Below, piece after piece: positions 26,089-36,022 of a DNA stretch of 64,000 bases. The translations under genes and the position numbers were made by a program. The stretch is from Campylobacterales bacterium (GTDB lineage: Bacteria; Campylobacterota; Campylobacteria; Campylobacterales; Sulfurimonadaceae): contig JAPLGP010000055.1 in NCBI GenBank assembly GCA_026390075.1, forward strand, positions 1 to 64,000. The letters are read 5' to 3'. Every line of letters starts with the position of its first letter. Positions within the stretch are counted from its first letter, which is position 1. The notes beneath the pieces were generated by a model. The model was not told the DNA's origin, ran no database searches, and worked only from the letters and a program-made list of their open reading frames with translations.

Positions 26089-28495
26089 AATTACTATAAA
26101 TATTGATGGAAAAGAGATAAAAACGCAAGAGGGCGAGTATCTGTTAAATGCTGCTCGTGCGAATGATATTTTTATTCCTGCAATATGTTATTTAACGAGA
26201 TGTAGCCCAACATTAGCTTGTCGTATTTGTCTTGTTGAAGTGGATGGAAAACAGGTGTATGCTTGTAATGCAAAAGCTAAAGATGGGATGAATATCACAA
26301 CAACTACGGATGCAATTAAGTCAGAGAGACGCGCTATCATGGAAGTTTATGATGTGAATCATCCTCTTCAATGTGGTGTTTGTGACCAGTCGGGTGAATG
26401 TGAACTACAAAACTATACTTTAGAAATGGGTGTCGATTCTCAAAGCTACAGCATCAAAGATGTTGAAAGAAAAGATAAGGATTGGGGACATATTCACTAC
26501 AATCCAGGTCTTTGTATTGTTTGTGAGCGATGTGTCACTGTTTGTAAAGATATGATTGGAGATAACTCTCTAAAAACTGTTCCTCGTGGTGGAGATGCAC
26601 TTGACGCTGAGTATAAAGATTCTATGCCAAAAGATGCATACAGCATGTGGAATAAACTCAATAAATCTCTTATTGGTTTGACATCAGGTGAAGAGATGTT
26701 GGATTGTACTTCGTGTGGAGAGTGTGCTTCTGTCTGTCCAGTTGGTGCTTTAGTAGATACACATTTTATATATAAATCGAATTCATGGGAACTCAAACAA
26801 ATTCCAGCAACTTGTGGACATTGTAGCGCGGGATGCCAAATCTCTTATGATGTGAAACATGCAAGTATTGCAAATCCTGAAGATAAAATCTATCGTGTTA
26901 TGAACGAATGGAACTATGTTTCACTTTGTGGTGCTGGAAGATACGGATTTGATTATGAAAATGCAAATGTAACAAAAGATGAAGTCGCATTTCATAAAGC
27001 AGTTGAGGCATTTAAAAAAGCGGATACAATCAAATTTACTTCAACTATTACGAATGAAGAAGCGTTGATTTTAGAAAAACTAAAAGAGAACTTTGGCTAT
27101 AAACTTGTAAATAACGAAGCATTGGCATTTCAAACATTTTTGAAAGATTATTCACAAATCAGCGGGACTTCTCTTTATGGAAGTAATTTAAAAGAAATTG
27201 CTCAGAGTAACTTTATAGTTTCAGTTGGAACTGCAATTAAAAGTGACAATCCTAATGCAAGATATTCACTCAATAACTCATTAACTGTAAATAAAGGTGC
27301 AGCTCTTCAAGAAGAGAGCGTTTTATATCTTTTACTTGATTTGTTCGCAGATAAAGAGAAATTGCCATCAGAAATAAGTGCGTATTTAAAAACATTTCAC
27401 GCAACTAAAACTATAACTGTTGAAGAGACTATCAAAGAAACAATCATTGAAATAGTAAAAACTATGAAAATGAATGAAGAAACAGGACTTGAAGAAGAAG
27501 TTGAAGAAGAAAAATCTAAAATAGTTCCTAAAAAAATCTCTAAAGAGGTAGAAGTGGATGATAACAAACTCTTTGAACTTGTTGGAGCACCGAAAGATTT
27601 TAGTGAAACTTTAGAGAAATTACTTGCTAAAAAAGACTCCTTTTCTTTGGTTGTTGGAGCTGATTTATACGCACATCCACATGCCAAGAATTTGGCGCGT
27701 TTAGTGGCTTTGATTGAAAAATATAGTGAATTTAAACTTGTTATGATTCCATCTTTAACAAATTCGTTAGGTGTTGCGCTTATAAATGAATTATCTAGTG
27801 ATGAAGGTAAATATTCTATCGGTTATAACACAAAAGGCGATTTCACACTCTCCGCTTTAGGCGATGGAGATTTCCACATGCCAGCTATGAACCAGCAAGA
27901 GGGAACTTTAACTTCGATTAATAAGCGTGTAAACCCAACAAATGCTGCACTTTCTTATGGTGGGTATGAGTTAAATGATATCGCTTCTGTTCTTGGAATT
28001 GTTGCGAAAAATACTATTGATTATACTCGTGAGCTTCCAACGGCAAAAGGCTTTAAAGCCCAAAAGTTTGACACATTGCCAAATCATTATACAAATTCAG
28101 GTGAAGAAGTTCGTGGGTATGAGCTAGAAAATCTAGCAGTTCCACATGCCGAAGATGAGAGTGTGGAAAAAATCGATAGTTCTTTATCTCTGGGAGAGAG
28201 TTTGATTTATCTTGTAAATCCTGTACGACAATTCAGTGTGTTTACAAATAAAGCTACCAATCTTGATGAGGTAAGCGGTGTTTATATGAGTGAAGAATTT
28301 TTAAGTAAATCTGATTTCAATGAGGGTGAAAGTGTGCGTATCAAAAGCGATAAAGGCGAGTTAGTTGCTACAATCGTGAGTGATAATAAAATAGCTGGTA
28401 ACATAGTATGTATGCCAACTTTTGATAGTAAATTAAATTCAGAGGTTCTGTTTAGCGGGTATCGCTTTACTTCAGCTTCGATAGAAAGGGTGTAA
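26081..28495 (+). CDS. nuoG2: NADH-quinone oxidoreductase subunit G, second copy
   Basis: An 804-aa paralogue of the preceding gene with a single His/Cys motif (HPLQCGVCDQSGECE). It has [2Fe-2S] cysteines (CYLTRCSPTLACRICLVE), two [4Fe-4S] motifs (CIVCERCVTVC, CTSCGECASVCP) and CGHCSAGC. A highly charged segment of about 55 residues (about 437-495, rich in Glu/Lys, containing GLEEEVEEEKSK) interrupts the body and is absent from nuoG1. Paired nuoG genes are known in Sulfurimonas-type complex I, and both products probably belong to one extended electron-input arm. Three motif copies lie in its 3' third. Confidence 0.92.
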   Translation: MSEITINIDGKEIKTQEGEYLLNAARANDIFIPAICYLTRCSPTLACRICLVEVDGKQVYACNAKAKDGMNITTTTDAIKSERRAIMEVYDVNHPLQCGVCDQSGECELQNYTLEMGVDSQSYSIKDVERKDKDWGHIHYNPGLCIVCERCVTVCKDMIGDNSLKTVPRGGDALDAEYKDSMPKDAYSMWNKLNKSLIGLTSGEEMLDCTSCGECASVCPVGALVDTHFIYKSNSWELKQIPATCGHCSAGCQISYDVKHASIANPEDKIYRVMNEWNYVSLCGAGRYGFDYENANVTKDEVAFHKAVEAFKKADTIKFTSTITNEEALILEKLKENFGYKLVNNEALAFQTFLKDYSQISGTSLYGSNLKEIAQSNFIVSVGTAIKSDNPNARYSLNNSLTVNKGAALQEESVLYLLLDLFADKEKLPSEISAYLKTFHATKTITVEETIKETIIEIVKTMKMNEETGLEEEVEEEKSKIVPKKISKEVEVDDNKLFELVGAPKDFSETLEKLLAKKDSFSLVVGADLYAHPHAKNLARLVALIEKYSEFKLVMIPSLTNSLGVALINELSSDEGKYSIGYNTKGDFTLSALGDGDFHMPAMNQQEGTLTSINKRVNPTNAALSYGGYELNDIASVLGIVAKNTIDYTRELPTAKGFKAQKFDTLPNHYTNSGEEVRGYELENLAVPHAEDESVEKIDSSLSLGESLIYLVNPVRQFSVFTNKATNLDEVSGVYMSEEFLSKSDFNEGESVRIKSDKGELVATIVSDNKIAGNIVCMPTFDSKLNSEVLFSGYRFTSASIERV
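27676..28150 (-). repeat. Three GGCATGTGGAW motif copies in the 3' third of nuoG2
   Basis: Copies in minus orientation at 27676-27685 (read Pro-His-Ala), 27872-27882 (Phe-His-Met-Pro) and 28140-28150 (Pro-His-Ala). The next copy downstream is more than 10 kb away. Confidence 0.85.
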
Positions 28496-28496
28496 T

Positions 28497-29486
28497 ATGG
28501 ATATAGCATATTTAATAGAAACGGTTATTAAAGTCGTTGTAGTTTTACTTATATTTTCTGCTTTAGCAGGAATAGGAACTTATTTCGAGAGAAAAGTTCT
28601 TGCTTTTATGCAGCGTCGTTTAGGACCGATGAATGTTGGACCTTATGGACTATTACAAGTTGCAGCAGATGGTGTGAAGCTTTTTACAAAAGAGGATATT
28701 ATCCCTGCAAATGTAGTGCCTAATATCTTTAAGATTGCGCCAGTAATAACTGCTGCTACTGCTTTTATGGCAGCTGCCGCTATACCTTTTTTACCAGAAT
28801 TTACACTCCTTGGTTACACGGTTCATCCAATTGTGGCTGATATCAATATAGGTATTTTGTATATTCTAGGAATTATGGGTGTTGGTTTGTATGGACCACT
28901 TCTAGGCGGTATGGCATCTGCAAACAAGTTTTCACTTCTCTCAGCTGCTCGTGGGGCTGCTGTATTTATCTCTTATGAGGTTGTTACTGGTTTGTCTATT
29001 CTTGCTCCGATTATGATGGTTGGTTCACTTTCACTTATTGACTTTAATAAGTATCAGGCTGGTGGTATTGGTGATTGGGTAGTATGGTCACAGCCAGTTG
29101 CATTTGTTCTTTTTTGGATTGCTGCTTTTGCTGAGACTGGACGAACACCATTTCACCTTATTGCAAATGACCATGAGATTATTGATGGATTTGGTACAGA
29201 ATATTCAGGTATGCGATGGGGACTTTTCTTTATTGGTGAGTATGCAAATATGTTTTTTATATCATTTGTAATTCCATTACTTTTCTTAGGTGGATATGGA
29301 GATGGAAGTTTACTTGGTGCTTTAGGTTTACTTGCTAAAATGGCATTTTTCTTTTTCTTTTTCTTATGGACAAGAGCCGCTTGGCCAGATATAAGACCTG
29401 ACCAATTAATGTGGTTATGTTGGAAAGTACTTATGCCAATAGCTGTGATTAACATCGTAATCACTGGCTTTGTGATGATGTTTTAA
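28497..29486 (+). CDS. nuoH: NADH-quinone oxidoreductase subunit H
   Basis: A 329-aa membrane subunit joining the quinone site to the proton-pumping arm, with about eight transmembrane helices. Signatures include YFERKVLAFMQRRLGPMNVGPYG, LLQVAADGVKLFTKED and the acidic loop AFAETGRTPFHLIANDHEIIDGFGTEYSGMRWG. It begins one base after the nuoG2 stop. Confidence 0.96.
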   Translation: MDIAYLIETVIKVVVVLLIFSALAGIGTYFERKVLAFMQRRLGPMNVGPYGLLQVAADGVKLFTKEDIIPANVVPNIFKIAPVITAATAFMAAAAIPFLPEFTLLGYTVHPIVADINIGILYILGIMGVGLYGPLLGGMASANKFSLLSAARGAAVFISYEVVTGLSILAPIMMVGSLSLIDFNKYQAGGIGDWVVWSQPVAFVLFWIAAFAETGRTPFHLIANDHEIIDGFGTEYSGMRWGLFFIGEYANMFFISFVIPLLFLGGYGDGSLLGALGLLAKMAFFFFFFLWTRAAWPDIRPDQLMWLCWKVLMPIAVINIVITGFVMMF

Positions 29487-29496
29487 GGGGATATGA

Positions 29497-30111
29497 ATGC
29501 ATAATGAGCAATTTAATAACAGAAATGTTAGTGAGAGCTACTTTTTAGTAGATATAGAAGATTATCCAACGGATGGTTGGGGTAGATTTAAGAGAGTTGT
29601 AAAAAGAACTTTCAGGGGCGAACTTTTTGTTGGTCTTTGGGTGGTTCTTCGTGAGATGATTAAGTTTGATATTCATACTATTCAGTACCCACAAGAAAAA
29701 ATGCCAATTGGTCCAAGATACCGTGCTGTTCATGAGATGAAGAGATTATGGGAATCAGGTACTGAGAGATGTATTGGTTGTGGACTTTGTGAAAAAATAT
29801 GTATCTCAGACTGTATAAGAATAGACACTAAAATTGATGAAAATTCTCGTAAAGAAGTTAGCGAATATAGCATTAATTTGGGTCGTTGTATTTTTTGTGG
29901 CTACTGTGCTGAAGTTTGTCCAGAGCTTGCAATTACACATGGCGGTCGCTATGAGAATGCAAGTGAGCAAAGAGAACACTTTGTAATGTTTGAAGATATG
30001 TTAACACCGATTGATGCTCTTAAAGCTGGTAAACAGTTAGAGTTTGAAGGTTTTGGTGCTATCACACCACATGAAGATGAGCGTGTTAAAAAAACACCTC
30101 TCTCATATTAA
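29497..30111 (+). CDS. nuoI: NADH-quinone oxidoreductase subunit I
   Basis: A 204-aa peripheral subunit carrying clusters N6a and N6b. The two ferredoxin-type motifs are CIGCGLCEKICISDC and CIFCGYCAEVCPE. GPRYRAVHEMKR before the first is typical of NuoI. An AAGGGG ribosome-binding site precedes the ATG. Confidence 0.96.
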   Translation: MHNEQFNNRNVSESYFLVDIEDYPTDGWGRFKRVVKRTFRGELFVGLWVVLREMIKFDIHTIQYPQEKMPIGPRYRAVHEMKRLWESGTERCIGCGLCEKICISDCIRIDTKIDENSRKEVSEYSINLGRCIFCGYCAEVCPELAITHGGRYENASEQREHFVMFEDMLTPIDALKAGKQLEFEGFGAITPHEDERVKKTPLSY

Positions 30112-30122
30112 GGAGTTTAGTT

Positions 30123-30698
30123 ATGTTTGAAGCGATTGCTTTTTATCTGTTTGCTTTTTTAACAACTTTGATGTTTTTTATTACGGTAACAACATCACAG
30201 GCGTTGCACGCACTTACAGCGTTAGCAGCAGGAATGATATTTATATCAGCATTTTTCTTTATTCTAGGTGCTGACTTTTTAGGTGCGATTCAAATCGTTG
30301 TTTATTCTGGTGCAGTCATGGCTCTTTATGCTTTTGGTATGATGTTTTTTGACACAACAAGAGAAGTGAAAGAGAAGAATGGAAATAAGTACATTGTTTT
30401 TGGATTAAGTATTATTTCTGCTGTTTTGGTAGTTGTTATATTCGCTGCTCCAATAGTTACAAATAATATTAAAGCTCTCTATCCAATGGTTAAAGGTGCC
30501 GGCAATACTCAAGAACTTGGGATGGTTTTATTTACTAAATACCTTGTTCCATTTGAAGTTGCCGCTGTAATGTTACTTGTAGCAATGATTGCAGGAATTG
30601 TTTTAGCTGGTAAAAAAATGGATTTATCTCTAACTCTTATGAGTGATGCAGAAATAATAGATGCTAAAAAAGAAAAAACTAAAAAGGTACTTCAATGA
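30123..30698 (+). CDS. nuoJ: NADH-quinone oxidoreductase subunit J
   Basis: A 191-aa membrane subunit with five predicted helices. Family features are the ALHALTALAAGMIFISAFFFILGADFLGAIQIVVYSGAVMALYAFGMMF core, containing the pi-bulge helix region. It overlaps nuoK by four bases. Confidence 0.94.
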   Translation: MFEAIAFYLFAFLTTLMFFITVTTSQALHALTALAAGMIFISAFFFILGADFLGAIQIVVYSGAVMALYAFGMMFFDTTREVKEKNGNKYIVFGLSIISAVLVVVIFAAPIVTNNIKALYPMVKGAGNTQELGMVLFTKYLVPFEVAAVMLLVAMIAGIVLAGKKMDLSLTLMSDAEIIDAKKEKTKKVLQ

Positions 30699-31003
30699 TG
30701 GAAATAGGACTTAATCACTACCTTGTACTCTCAACAATCCTTTTTGCTATTGGATTGATTGGAGTAATGCGTAGAAAGAACCTTCTTTTACTGTTTTTCG
30801 CAACTGAGATATTACTCAACTCTGTAAATATCGCTTTTGCTGCGATTTCACACTACTATGGTGATTTAACTGGTCAGCTTTTTGTATTTTTTGTAATTGC
30901 AATTGCTGCTTCAGAAGTAGCCGTAGGACTTGGTTTATTGATTGTATGGCATAAACGCCATGGTAATATTGACCTAGATCATATGTCAACGATGAGAGGG
31001 TAG
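30695..31003 (+). CDS. nuoK: NADH-quinone oxidoreductase subunit K
   Basis: A 102-aa, three-helix antiporter-like subunit. The two buried Glu residues expected in NuoK are present in FFATEILLNSVNIAF and IAASEVAVGLGLLI. Two adjacent ATG codons (30695 and 30698) are possible starts; the first overlaps the nuoJ stop. Confidence 0.95.
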   Translation: MMEIGLNHYLVLSTILFAIGLIGVMRRKNLLLLFFATEILLNSVNIAFAAISHYYGDLTGQLFVFFVIAIAASEVAVGLGLLIVWHKRHGNIDLDHMSTMRG

Positions 31004-31007
31004 AAGC

Positions 31008-32930
31008 ATGGAAATATATTTATATATAGCACTATTTTCACCACTGGTTGGTTCTTTGTTTGCTGGGCTATTTGGTGCAAGTCCAAGAACTAAAATAGCT
31101 GGGATTGTTCCAAGTTTGCTGTTGTTTACATCTTTTTTGAGTAGTACAGTTCTTTTAGTTTATATACTGGGTGGCGGCGAAAAAGTACATGTGGAAATGA
31201 TGACATGGATGGCCGCGGGTGATTTGTATATACCTTTTGGATTTGTAGTAGATCAAGTTTCTGTGACAATGATGATGGTTGTTACTTTGGTATCAACAAT
31301 TGTACACATTTACTCAATTGGTTATATGGATCACGATAAAGGTTTCAATAGATTTTTCTCATACCTCTCAGCATTCGTTTTTTCGATGATGATTCTTGTT
31401 ATGAGTGATAACTTTGCTGGTCTCTTTATTGGTTGGGAAGGTGTTGGTCTTTGTTCATGGTTGCTTATTGGGTTCTGGTACCATAAAGAGAGTGCAACTT
31501 GGGCAGCGAATGAGGCATTTATTATGAATCGTATCGCTGACCTTGGGATGTTAATTGGAATATTTTTGGTGTATTGGAGTACTGGAACACTTCAGTATGA
31601 GCAAGCATTTGCAGCAATGTCAGGACTTGATAAAGAAGTATTAACTTGGATTGGCATCTTCTTATTTATCGGTGCTATGGGTAAATCAGCACAGTTTCCA
31701 CTTCACACATGGCTTGCAGATGCGATGGAAGGCCCAACTCCTGTTTCTGCACTTATCCATGCTGCAACGATGGTAACCGCTGGTGTTTATCTTGTTGTTC
31801 GTGCAAATCCTTTATATGATTTAATTCCACATGTCGGATTATTTATAGCTTCTCTTGGTGCATTTGTTGCACTCTTTGCCGCTTCAATGGCACTTGTAAA
31901 TCGTGATATGAAGAGAATTATTGCGTATTCAACACTTTCACAACTAGGTTATATGTTTGTTGCAGCTGGGTTGGGTGCGTATTGGGTTGCTCTATTTCAC
32001 CTCATGGCGCATGCATTTTTTAAGGCACTTCTATTTTTGGGTGCAGGAAATGTTATGCACGCAATGCACAATGAGCTTGATCCATTTAAAATGGGGGGAT
32101 TACGCAAGGTCATGAAGGGTACATTTATTATGATGACTCTTGCATCTGTTGCTCTTGCTGGTATCTATCCATTTGCAGGATTTTTCTCGAAAGATTTAAT
32201 TTTAGAAGTTGCTTTTGTTGAACAGCACTATATTATTTATTCGGTATTACTTTTTACTGCTGGTTTAACAGCATTTTACTCATTTAGACTTGTCGCACTC
32301 ATTTTTCATGGTGAAGAGAGATATAAAATATTTGGTATTCATCCACATGAAGCATATAAGTTTATGTTAGTCGCTATGAGTCCGCTTTTATTGTTAGCAA
32401 TAATTGCAGGTTCATTTAAAATGACATACTTTGAGATGGTAACAGCAATGCTTCCTGCTACTGAGTATCATCTTCACAGTGTAGTAACATACTGGATAAT
32501 GACAATAGGTACACAACTCTTTGTAATTTTAGCAATAGCTTTTGCATATAAAAAATATGCTAATAATAAAGTGAAAGTTCCAGATGGAACATCTAAAATT
32601 GAAAACAATCTATGTTACAAAGTTTTGAGTAATCAATACTATATTCCTTATATTTATGAAGAGTACTTAGTAAAACCTTATAGAGAACTCTCTAGTGTAT
32701 TTTGGAAAGAAGTAGATATGAAAGTTGTGGATGCAACTGTGGATGGCATTGCTGGTATTATATACTCAAGCGGTGAGAAAACAAGAGTAATGCAAAGTGG
32801 TAACCTTTCTACAATGCTTAAATGGATGGTTACAGGTGTAATAATCTTGTTGTCATTAGCTGTGGTTTTTGGACTTACAGCAAGATATTCTGGTGAAATT
32901 AAAGCAATTTTATCAGGTTTAGGAGTTTAG
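31008..32930 (+). CDS. nuoL: NADH-quinone oxidoreductase subunit L
   Basis: A 640-aa antiporter-like proton pump at the tip of the membrane arm, with many helices and a long amphipathic C-terminal helix region. Signatures are FIGWEGVGLCSWLLIGFWY, the LHTWLADAMEGPTPVSALIHAATMV motif and AGIYPFAGFFSKD. Length is full. Confidence 0.96.
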   Translation: MEIYLYIALFSPLVGSLFAGLFGASPRTKIAGIVPSLLLFTSFLSSTVLLVYILGGGEKVHVEMMTWMAAGDLYIPFGFVVDQVSVTMMMVVTLVSTIVHIYSIGYMDHDKGFNRFFSYLSAFVFSMMILVMSDNFAGLFIGWEGVGLCSWLLIGFWYHKESATWAANEAFIMNRIADLGMLIGIFLVYWSTGTLQYEQAFAAMSGLDKEVLTWIGIFLFIGAMGKSAQFPLHTWLADAMEGPTPVSALIHAATMVTAGVYLVVRANPLYDLIPHVGLFIASLGAFVALFAASMALVNRDMKRIIAYSTLSQLGYMFVAAGLGAYWVALFHLMAHAFFKALLFLGAGNVMHAMHNELDPFKMGGLRKVMKGTFIMMTLASVALAGIYPFAGFFSKDLILEVAFVEQHYIIYSVLLFTAGLTAFYSFRLVALIFHGEERYKIFGIHPHEAYKFMLVAMSPLLLLAIIAGSFKMTYFEMVTAMLPATEYHLHSVVTYWIMTIGTQLFVILAIAFAYKKYANNKVKVPDGTSKIENNLCYKVLSNQYYIPYIYEEYLVKPYRELSSVFWKEVDMKVVDATVDGIAGIIYSSGEKTRVMQSGNLSTMLKWMVTGVIILLSLAVVFGLTARYSGEIKAILSGLGV

Positions 32931-32933
32931 TAG

Positions 32934-34484
32934 ATGATAGATCATATTTTATCAATTTTAATTTTCTTTCCTGCGTTAGCAGCAATGCTTGGGTTCATTA
33001 TTCATAAAGATAGTATTCGTGCTTATGGAGTGGCAATAGCAACAATAGAGTTTGCACTCTCTTTATGGCTCTGGTTTCTTTTTGATTCAAATGTATCTGG
33101 TATGCAATTTATGGAACAGCTCCCATTAGTTCCATCGTTTGGGATTAATTATATACTAGGTGTGGATGGAATTTCACTTTTCATTGTTATCTTGGCATCA
33201 TTTTTTACTATGATAGGTTTAGCATCTTTAACGGATACTAAAAATATTAAAAACATGATTATTACGCTTTTATTTTTACAAATGACAATGGTTGGTGTAT
33301 TTGTTGCCCTTGACGCAATCGTGTTTTATGTATTTTGGGAATTATCACTTGTTCCGATGCTTTATATCATTGGTGCATGGGGTGGACCTTTAAGAATATA
33401 TGCTTCTGTAAAGTTCTTTTTATATACTTTTACAGGTTCTCTTGTTATGCTTGTTGGTATGCTTTTTATGGCGTATTATTACTATCAAGCGACTGGAACA
33501 TGGAGTTTCGCAATACTTGAGTGGTATCGTTTGATTTTACCTGAAGCATTCCAGCTTTGGTTATTTGTAGCATTTTTTATAGGTTTTGCTATCAAAGTCC
33601 CTATGTTTCCATTTCATACATGGTTGCCATACGCACACGGACAAGCACCTACTATAGGTTCTGTAATTCTTGCGGCTATTTTACTTAAAATGGGTACATA
33701 CGCATTTATTCGTTTTTCATTGCCAATGTTTCCAGATGCGTCAGTATTTTTTATGTTTCCAATAGCGATACTTGCTATTATCATGATTATATACACAGCG
33801 ATGGTTGCTTATGCTCAAGAGGATATAAAGCAAGTTGTTGCGTATAGTTCTGTGTCGCACATGGGTGTTATCATTCTTGGTACATTTGCATTAAATGTTG
33901 AAGGTATTACAGGGTCAATCTTTTTGATGATTGCGCATGGTGTTGTTTCAGGCGCTCTATTCTTACTTGTTGGTGTTATTTATGACAGACGACATACGAA
34001 GATGATGAGTGAGTTTGGCGGATTGGCGCATGTGATGCCTAGATATGCAACTATCTTTGGACTTATGTTGATGGCTTCTGTTGGTATGCCTTTAACAATT
34101 AACTTTGTTGGTGAGTTTTTAAGTTTATTAGGATTTTATAAACAGTCACATATATTAACAATTTTAGCAGGAACTGCCATTATTGTAGGTGCAATATATA
34201 TGTTGACAGCTTACAAAAAAATGTTCTTTGGAAATGTTACAAATGAAGAGAATAGAAATCTTCCTGATGTAAGTAAAAGAGAGCTATTAGCTTTAATACC
34301 ATTAGCAATTATTACTGTTTGGTTAGGTATATATCCGAAGCCAATTTTAGTTCCGATTAACAATAGTGTTGCATCTATAGTGCAATTAATGCATGATAAA
34401 TCGACAACAGAAGAAGCAAAAAAAAGAATTCCTAACCTTGTAAAAGGTGAAGATGTTAAAACTTTAGAGAAGGAGGCACACTAA
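32934..34484 (+). CDS. nuoM: NADH-quinone oxidoreductase subunit M
   Basis: A 516-aa antiporter-like proton pump. Diagnostic segments are FYVFWELSLVPMLYIIGAWGG (with the catalytic Glu), KVPMFPFHTWLPYAHGQAPT and the SVSHMG motif. It starts three bases after nuoL and its stop overlaps nuoN (TAATG). Confidence 0.96.
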   Translation: MIDHILSILIFFPALAAMLGFIIHKDSIRAYGVAIATIEFALSLWLWFLFDSNVSGMQFMEQLPLVPSFGINYILGVDGISLFIVILASFFTMIGLASLTDTKNIKNMIITLLFLQMTMVGVFVALDAIVFYVFWELSLVPMLYIIGAWGGPLRIYASVKFFLYTFTGSLVMLVGMLFMAYYYYQATGTWSFAILEWYRLILPEAFQLWLFVAFFIGFAIKVPMFPFHTWLPYAHGQAPTIGSVILAAILLKMGTYAFIRFSLPMFPDASVFFMFPIAILAIIMIIYTAMVAYAQEDIKQVVAYSSVSHMGVIILGTFALNVEGITGSIFLMIAHGVVSGALFLLVGVIYDRRHTKMMSEFGGLAHVMPRYATIFGLMLMASVGMPLTINFVGEFLSLLGFYKQSHILTILAGTAIIVGAIYMLTAYKKMFFGNVTNEENRNLPDVSKRELLALIPLAIITVWLGIYPKPILVPINNSVASIVQLMHDKSTTEEAKKRIPNLVKGEDVKTLEKEAH

Positions 34485-35992
34485 TGATAGAGCCAGTAAA
34501 TGTTTCTTTAGGGTCATTAAACCTAATTACTTTAGCACCAATGCTAATTCCAATCATTGGGGCACTGTTAATTCTAGTTATTGATATTTTTAAAGGTGGA
34601 CTTGATAAAACTTTATTTGTTGTTATAAGTCTTCTTTTCTTGTTAATGGATTTTAGTGCACTTATAGACTCTGCCGGTATTTTTTCTCAAGGTGGCACTG
34701 TGATGGGTGTTTTCAATGTAATGCTTATTGATGGTTTGGCAATTTTGTCTCAATTTATTATTGTTGTGGCTTCAATGTTGTTTATACCTTTAGCATTAAC
34801 ACATAAAAGATTTCATGAATTTTCATACCCAGAGTTTTTCGCACTATTTTTATTTATGATTGCTGGCTTCCAGTTTATGGTTGCGACAGACAACTTAATA
34901 CTTGTTTTTGTTGGATTAGAAACTTCTTCTTTAGCACTTTACACTTTAGTGGCAATGCACAATCGTGATAAATCATTTGAAGCTGCTGTTAAATACTTTA
35001 CAATGGGTGCTCTTGCAGCTGGTTTTTACAGTTTTGGTGCAATGGTGTTTTATGCACTTACAGGTTCAGTTGAAATCAACCAAATAGCAACAGTACTAGC
35101 AGCAAATAAATATGCCGATATCGCTTATGTCTTAATTGGTGTAGTTTTTATGTTAGCTTCTTTTGGATTTAAACTTTCTCTTGTTCCATTCCATACTTGG
35201 GCACCTGATGTTTATGAAGGTGCAAGCGCTTCTATGGCTGGATTTATGTCAATTGTTCCAAAAATAGCTGCTTTTGTTGTGGCGATGCGACTTTTTGAGT
35301 TTTTAATTCACAGTGGTGTTGTATGGCTAGAAATAGTACTTTACATTTTCGTTGTAGTAACTATGACTGCAGCCAATATTTGGGCATTGGTTCAAACGGA
35401 TGTTAAAAGAATGTTAGCGTACAGTTCAGTTTCACATGCTGGTTTTGTAATGGCAGCAATTTTAATAGGTACAACTCAGTCAAACAGTGCCTTGTTTTTA
35501 TACTGGATACTTTTTAGCTTTACAAATTTAGGTTCATTTAGTATGCTTTGGATTTCTCGTCAAAAACATCTTCCAGAACACCAAAGATCAGACCATACTT
35601 ATGATAAATTTGCTGGAATGGTTCAAACATCGCCAGTAGCGGCATCAATAATGGGTCTTTTTATGTTGAGTCTTGCAGGTATTCCACCGTTTGCACTTTT
35701 TTGGGGTAAACTATATTTAATATCATCTGCTGTTACTGCTGGATATACAATATTAGCATTTATTATGGTACTTAATTCCGCAATATCTGGATACTACTAC
35801 TTAAAATTAATAGTTTATATGTTTATGAAAGAACCATTAATGGGGAATGATGGACATGTATATGTTTCAAATGCTACAACAGCATTAAAATCTATTATAG
35901 GATTTGCAGCAATAGGAACTATATTTGCTTTTATAGCATTAAATCCACTTTTAGAGTTTATTACAGCATTTATATATAACAGTGGGTACTAA
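34484..35992 (+). CDS. nuoN: NADH-quinone oxidoreductase subunit N
   Basis: A 502-aa antiporter-like proton pump, last of the nuo genes. It shows LVFVGLETSSLALYTLVAMHNRDKSFEAAVKYF, LVPFHTWAPDVYEGAS and MLSLAGIPPFALFWGK. The pflA gene begins 30 bases downstream, an arrangement shared with Campylobacter and Helicobacter. Confidence 0.96.
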   Translation: MIEPVNVSLGSLNLITLAPMLIPIIGALLILVIDIFKGGLDKTLFVVISLLFLLMDFSALIDSAGIFSQGGTVMGVFNVMLIDGLAILSQFIIVVASMLFIPLALTHKRFHEFSYPEFFALFLFMIAGFQFMVATDNLILVFVGLETSSLALYTLVAMHNRDKSFEAAVKYFTMGALAAGFYSFGAMVFYALTGSVEINQIATVLAANKYADIAYVLIGVVFMLASFGFKLSLVPFHTWAPDVYEGASASMAGFMSIVPKIAAFVVAMRLFEFLIHSGVVWLEIVLYIFVVVTMTAANIWALVQTDVKRMLAYSSVSHAGFVMAAILIGTTQSNSALFLYWILFSFTNLGSFSMLWISRQKHLPEHQRSDHTYDKFAGMVQTSPVAASIMGLFMLSLAGIPPFALFWGKLYLISSAVTAGYTILAFIMVLNSAISGYYYLKLIVYMFMKEPLMGNDGHVYVSNATTALKSIIGFAAIGTIFAFIALNPLLEFITAFIYNSGY

Positions 35993-36022
35993 CATATAAA
36001 AAGATTAACAGGGGAAGAGAAT

